Shown here: one piece after another, positions 6,547 to 7,651 of the stretch
How positions within the stretch are numbered: the stretch's first letter is position 1
Layout of the letters: each line of letters starts with the position of its first letter
Assembly (NCBI GenBank): GCA_002426275.1
Contig: DIPB01000157.1
Span: 6,520 to 14,170 of the forward strand
Reading direction: 5' to 3'
Source: Firmicutes bacterium UBA5499
Lineage (GTDB): Bacteria; Bacillota; DTU084
DNA: 7,651 bases
Program-made: the position numbers and the translations under genes
Notes under the pieces: generated by a model
Told to the model about the DNA's origin: nothing
Databases searched by the model: none
Seen by the model: the letters and a program-made list of their open reading frames with translations, nothing else

Positions 6547-6993
6547 TCATTTAAGCTCTTCCTGCTTCAGCGCGTTTTCCACAGCCTTAAGATGCGCTTT
6601 GCTTGTCAAGGTCGCACCGCTGATGGCGTCCACTTGCAGAGACTGGGATTTGATCACCTCGTCAAACAAATCATTTAGCGAAAGGCCGTTTCTGATTTCA
6701 GTTGTCTGTTTATCTGCCAGCGCGCCCTCCGTCACCTTTATTTTCGAGACCGCTCCCGAATTTACTGTTACATTAACCGCAACGTTTCTGAAGCTGTCCT
6801 TCGTTCCACGATATGCGCCCGTATAGACCCCGTCGCACAGCTTTTTAAAATCCACATTGTCGATGACCATATTCTGAAGCTCTCTGCGTCCTGGCGCAGT
6901 CAGGACGACGGCTCCCAATGTGATGACGCCGGCGATTGACAGGATTACAATCCACACTTTGCTCTTCCCCCTTCTCTCTTTGACGTTTTGCAT
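6547..6993 (-). CDS. Membrane-anchored FMN-binding domain protein, likely covalently flavinylated
   Basis: This 148-residue protein has a basic N-terminus (KERRGKSK), one hydrophobic segment at about 13-32 acting as signal anchor, and an FMN_bind domain from about 54 to 143 that would face outside the cytoplasm. The domain opens with DGVYTGAYRG (54-63) and ends with DAISGATLTSKAHLKAVENAL (122-142). The SGAT motif places the probable phosphoester-linked FMN on Thr128, as in NqrC and RnfG-type proteins. It would act as an electron carrier at the membrane. The ATG at 6993 is chosen because GGAGGG lies seven bases upstream and the apbE reading frame ends 13 bases before it. The frame is open further upstream to an ATG at 7179, but that portion decodes as part of ApbE and should not be counted as this protein. 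ApbE, the enzyme that attaches FMN to this motif, is encoded immediately upstream. Confidence 0.9.
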   Translation of the reverse strand: MQNVKERRGKSKVWIVILSIAGVITLGAVVLTAPGRRELQNMVIDNVDFKKLCDGVYTGAYRGTKDSFRNVAVNVTVNSGAVSKIKVTEGALADKQTTEIRNGLSLNDLFDEVIKSQSLQVDAISGATLTSKAHLKAVENALKQEELK

Positions 6994-7000
6994 GACATAG

Positions 7001-7006
7001 CCCTCC
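7001..7006 (-). promoter_or_regulatory. Ribosome binding site deciding the FMN-binding protein start
   Basis: GGAGGG on the minus strand is seven bases before ATG 6993 and directly follows the TAG that ends the repaired apbE frame. It rules against the much longer start at 7179. Confidence 0.85.
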
Positions 7007-7651
7007 CTACAAATAGATTGTATTGATTCCGCAAACAGCCTGAAAGCATTTCCGCAAACCTCTGGTAACGAATACCCGCATCTGAGAGTCCACAGCGACA
7101 ACTTCCGCCCGGGGATATCTACGAGCCCTCTCTCCAGCCCTGCCATAAAAAAGGCGGTTGATAGCGCATCCGCGGTCATGGCGTTATCTCCACCACGGTC
7201 ACGCTGATAAGCCCGGAGGCAGCCGGATACACGGTGAAGGGACTCAAAAGATGATGGAATAAATTGCCTTCTTTGTCGAAAAAATACCGCTCATAATCTC
7301 CTGAGGTAACCACCGTCTTTCCGCTCACAAAGAACGCACCCAAAAGTCCTTTGCGTCTGGGGTGGCGAATGCCCACACGCCATGGCGAGCCATCGGGTCT
7401 GCTGCCAAGCGTAGACACATTTCCCCCAATATTAAAGAGAGCGGATGCGACGCCATACTCTCCAAATATTTTCATGAACCGGTCGCTGGCAAAGCCCTTA
7501 CCGATCCCTCCCAGATCGATAGACTGTCCGTATCTTGCCAGTCCCGCCGTTTGTGAGACAACGGCCAGTTTTAAATCATTGCAATTGACAAGAGGCAGAA
7601 CACGCCCTATCTTCTCGTTTTCAGGAGGCGCCGTCGCATTCATATAATCCC
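7007..7651 (-). pseudogene. apbE: ApbE family FAD:protein FMN transferase, partial and frameshifted twice
   Basis: ApbE transfers FMN from FAD to a Thr of target proteins outside the cytoplasm, using Mg2+. The 5' part lies beyond the window. Frame one runs from the right edge and shows SIDLGGIGKGFASDRF, FNIGGNVSTLGSRPDGSPW, TSGDYERYF and HHLLSPFTVYPAASGL, then SVTVV, after which it reads into a TGA at 7176-7178. The continuation DNAMTADALSTAFFMAGLE lies in a second frame. After VDIPG it moves to a third frame that reads EVVAVDSQMRVFVTRGL and ends at TAG 7007-7009. Restoring one base near 7185-7196 and one near 7105-7114 gives a continuous, typical ApbE. The DALST motif that binds Mg2+ falls after the first break, so the truncated product should be inactive. 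The usual DPxTG segment is also altered to SPFTV. Sequencing error is the main alternative to a true pseudogene. Confidence 0.88.

Overview
The window comes from an endospore-forming Firmicute (Bacillota), most likely an anaerobic clostridial lineage. This is inferred from a complete GerA-type spore germinant-receptor operon, strong GGAGG-type ribosome binding sites, frequent TTG starts and a flavodoxin/FMN-binding/ApbE redox cluster. The species cannot be named from sequence alone. Every credible gene lies on the minus strand, so transcription runs from high to low coordinates.

In transcription order, the right end (7651 to 5927) holds a flavin cluster. First is an apbE gene (FAD:protein FMN transferase) that runs in from beyond the window and is broken by two single-base frameshifts. 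Next, 13 bp later, is a membrane-anchored FMN-binding-domain protein carrying the SGAT flavinylation motif that ApbE enzymes modify. Last is a flavodoxin-like protein. Together they look like an electron-transfer module built on covalently and non-covalently bound FMN, but the apbE copy is probably non-functional as it reads here.

The stretch 5721-5926 has no recognised gene. It holds a 12-bp-stem hairpin and an open but unassignable reading frame.

From 5720 to 1701 lies a tightly packed four-gene germinant-receptor operon in the order A-C-B-D: the GerAA-type subunit, the GerAC-type lipoprotein, the GerAB-type permease, and a 68-residue two-helix membrane protein that fits the small D subunit of some GerA-family operons. 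All three junctions overlap (ATGA, TTGA, TAATG), which suggests translational coupling. The receptor would sit in the spore inner membrane and sense a nutrient germinant; the ligand cannot be read from sequence.

After a 191-bp gap with an extended -10 promoter, the left end (1509 to 1) holds the first 503 codons of a glutamine-dependent NAD+ synthetase, which continues past the window edge. I found no IS element, CRISPR array, tRNA or rRNA. Apart from the apbE lesions, the small D-like gene and the unassigned leader region, the content is conventional, and I do not see a clearly new system.
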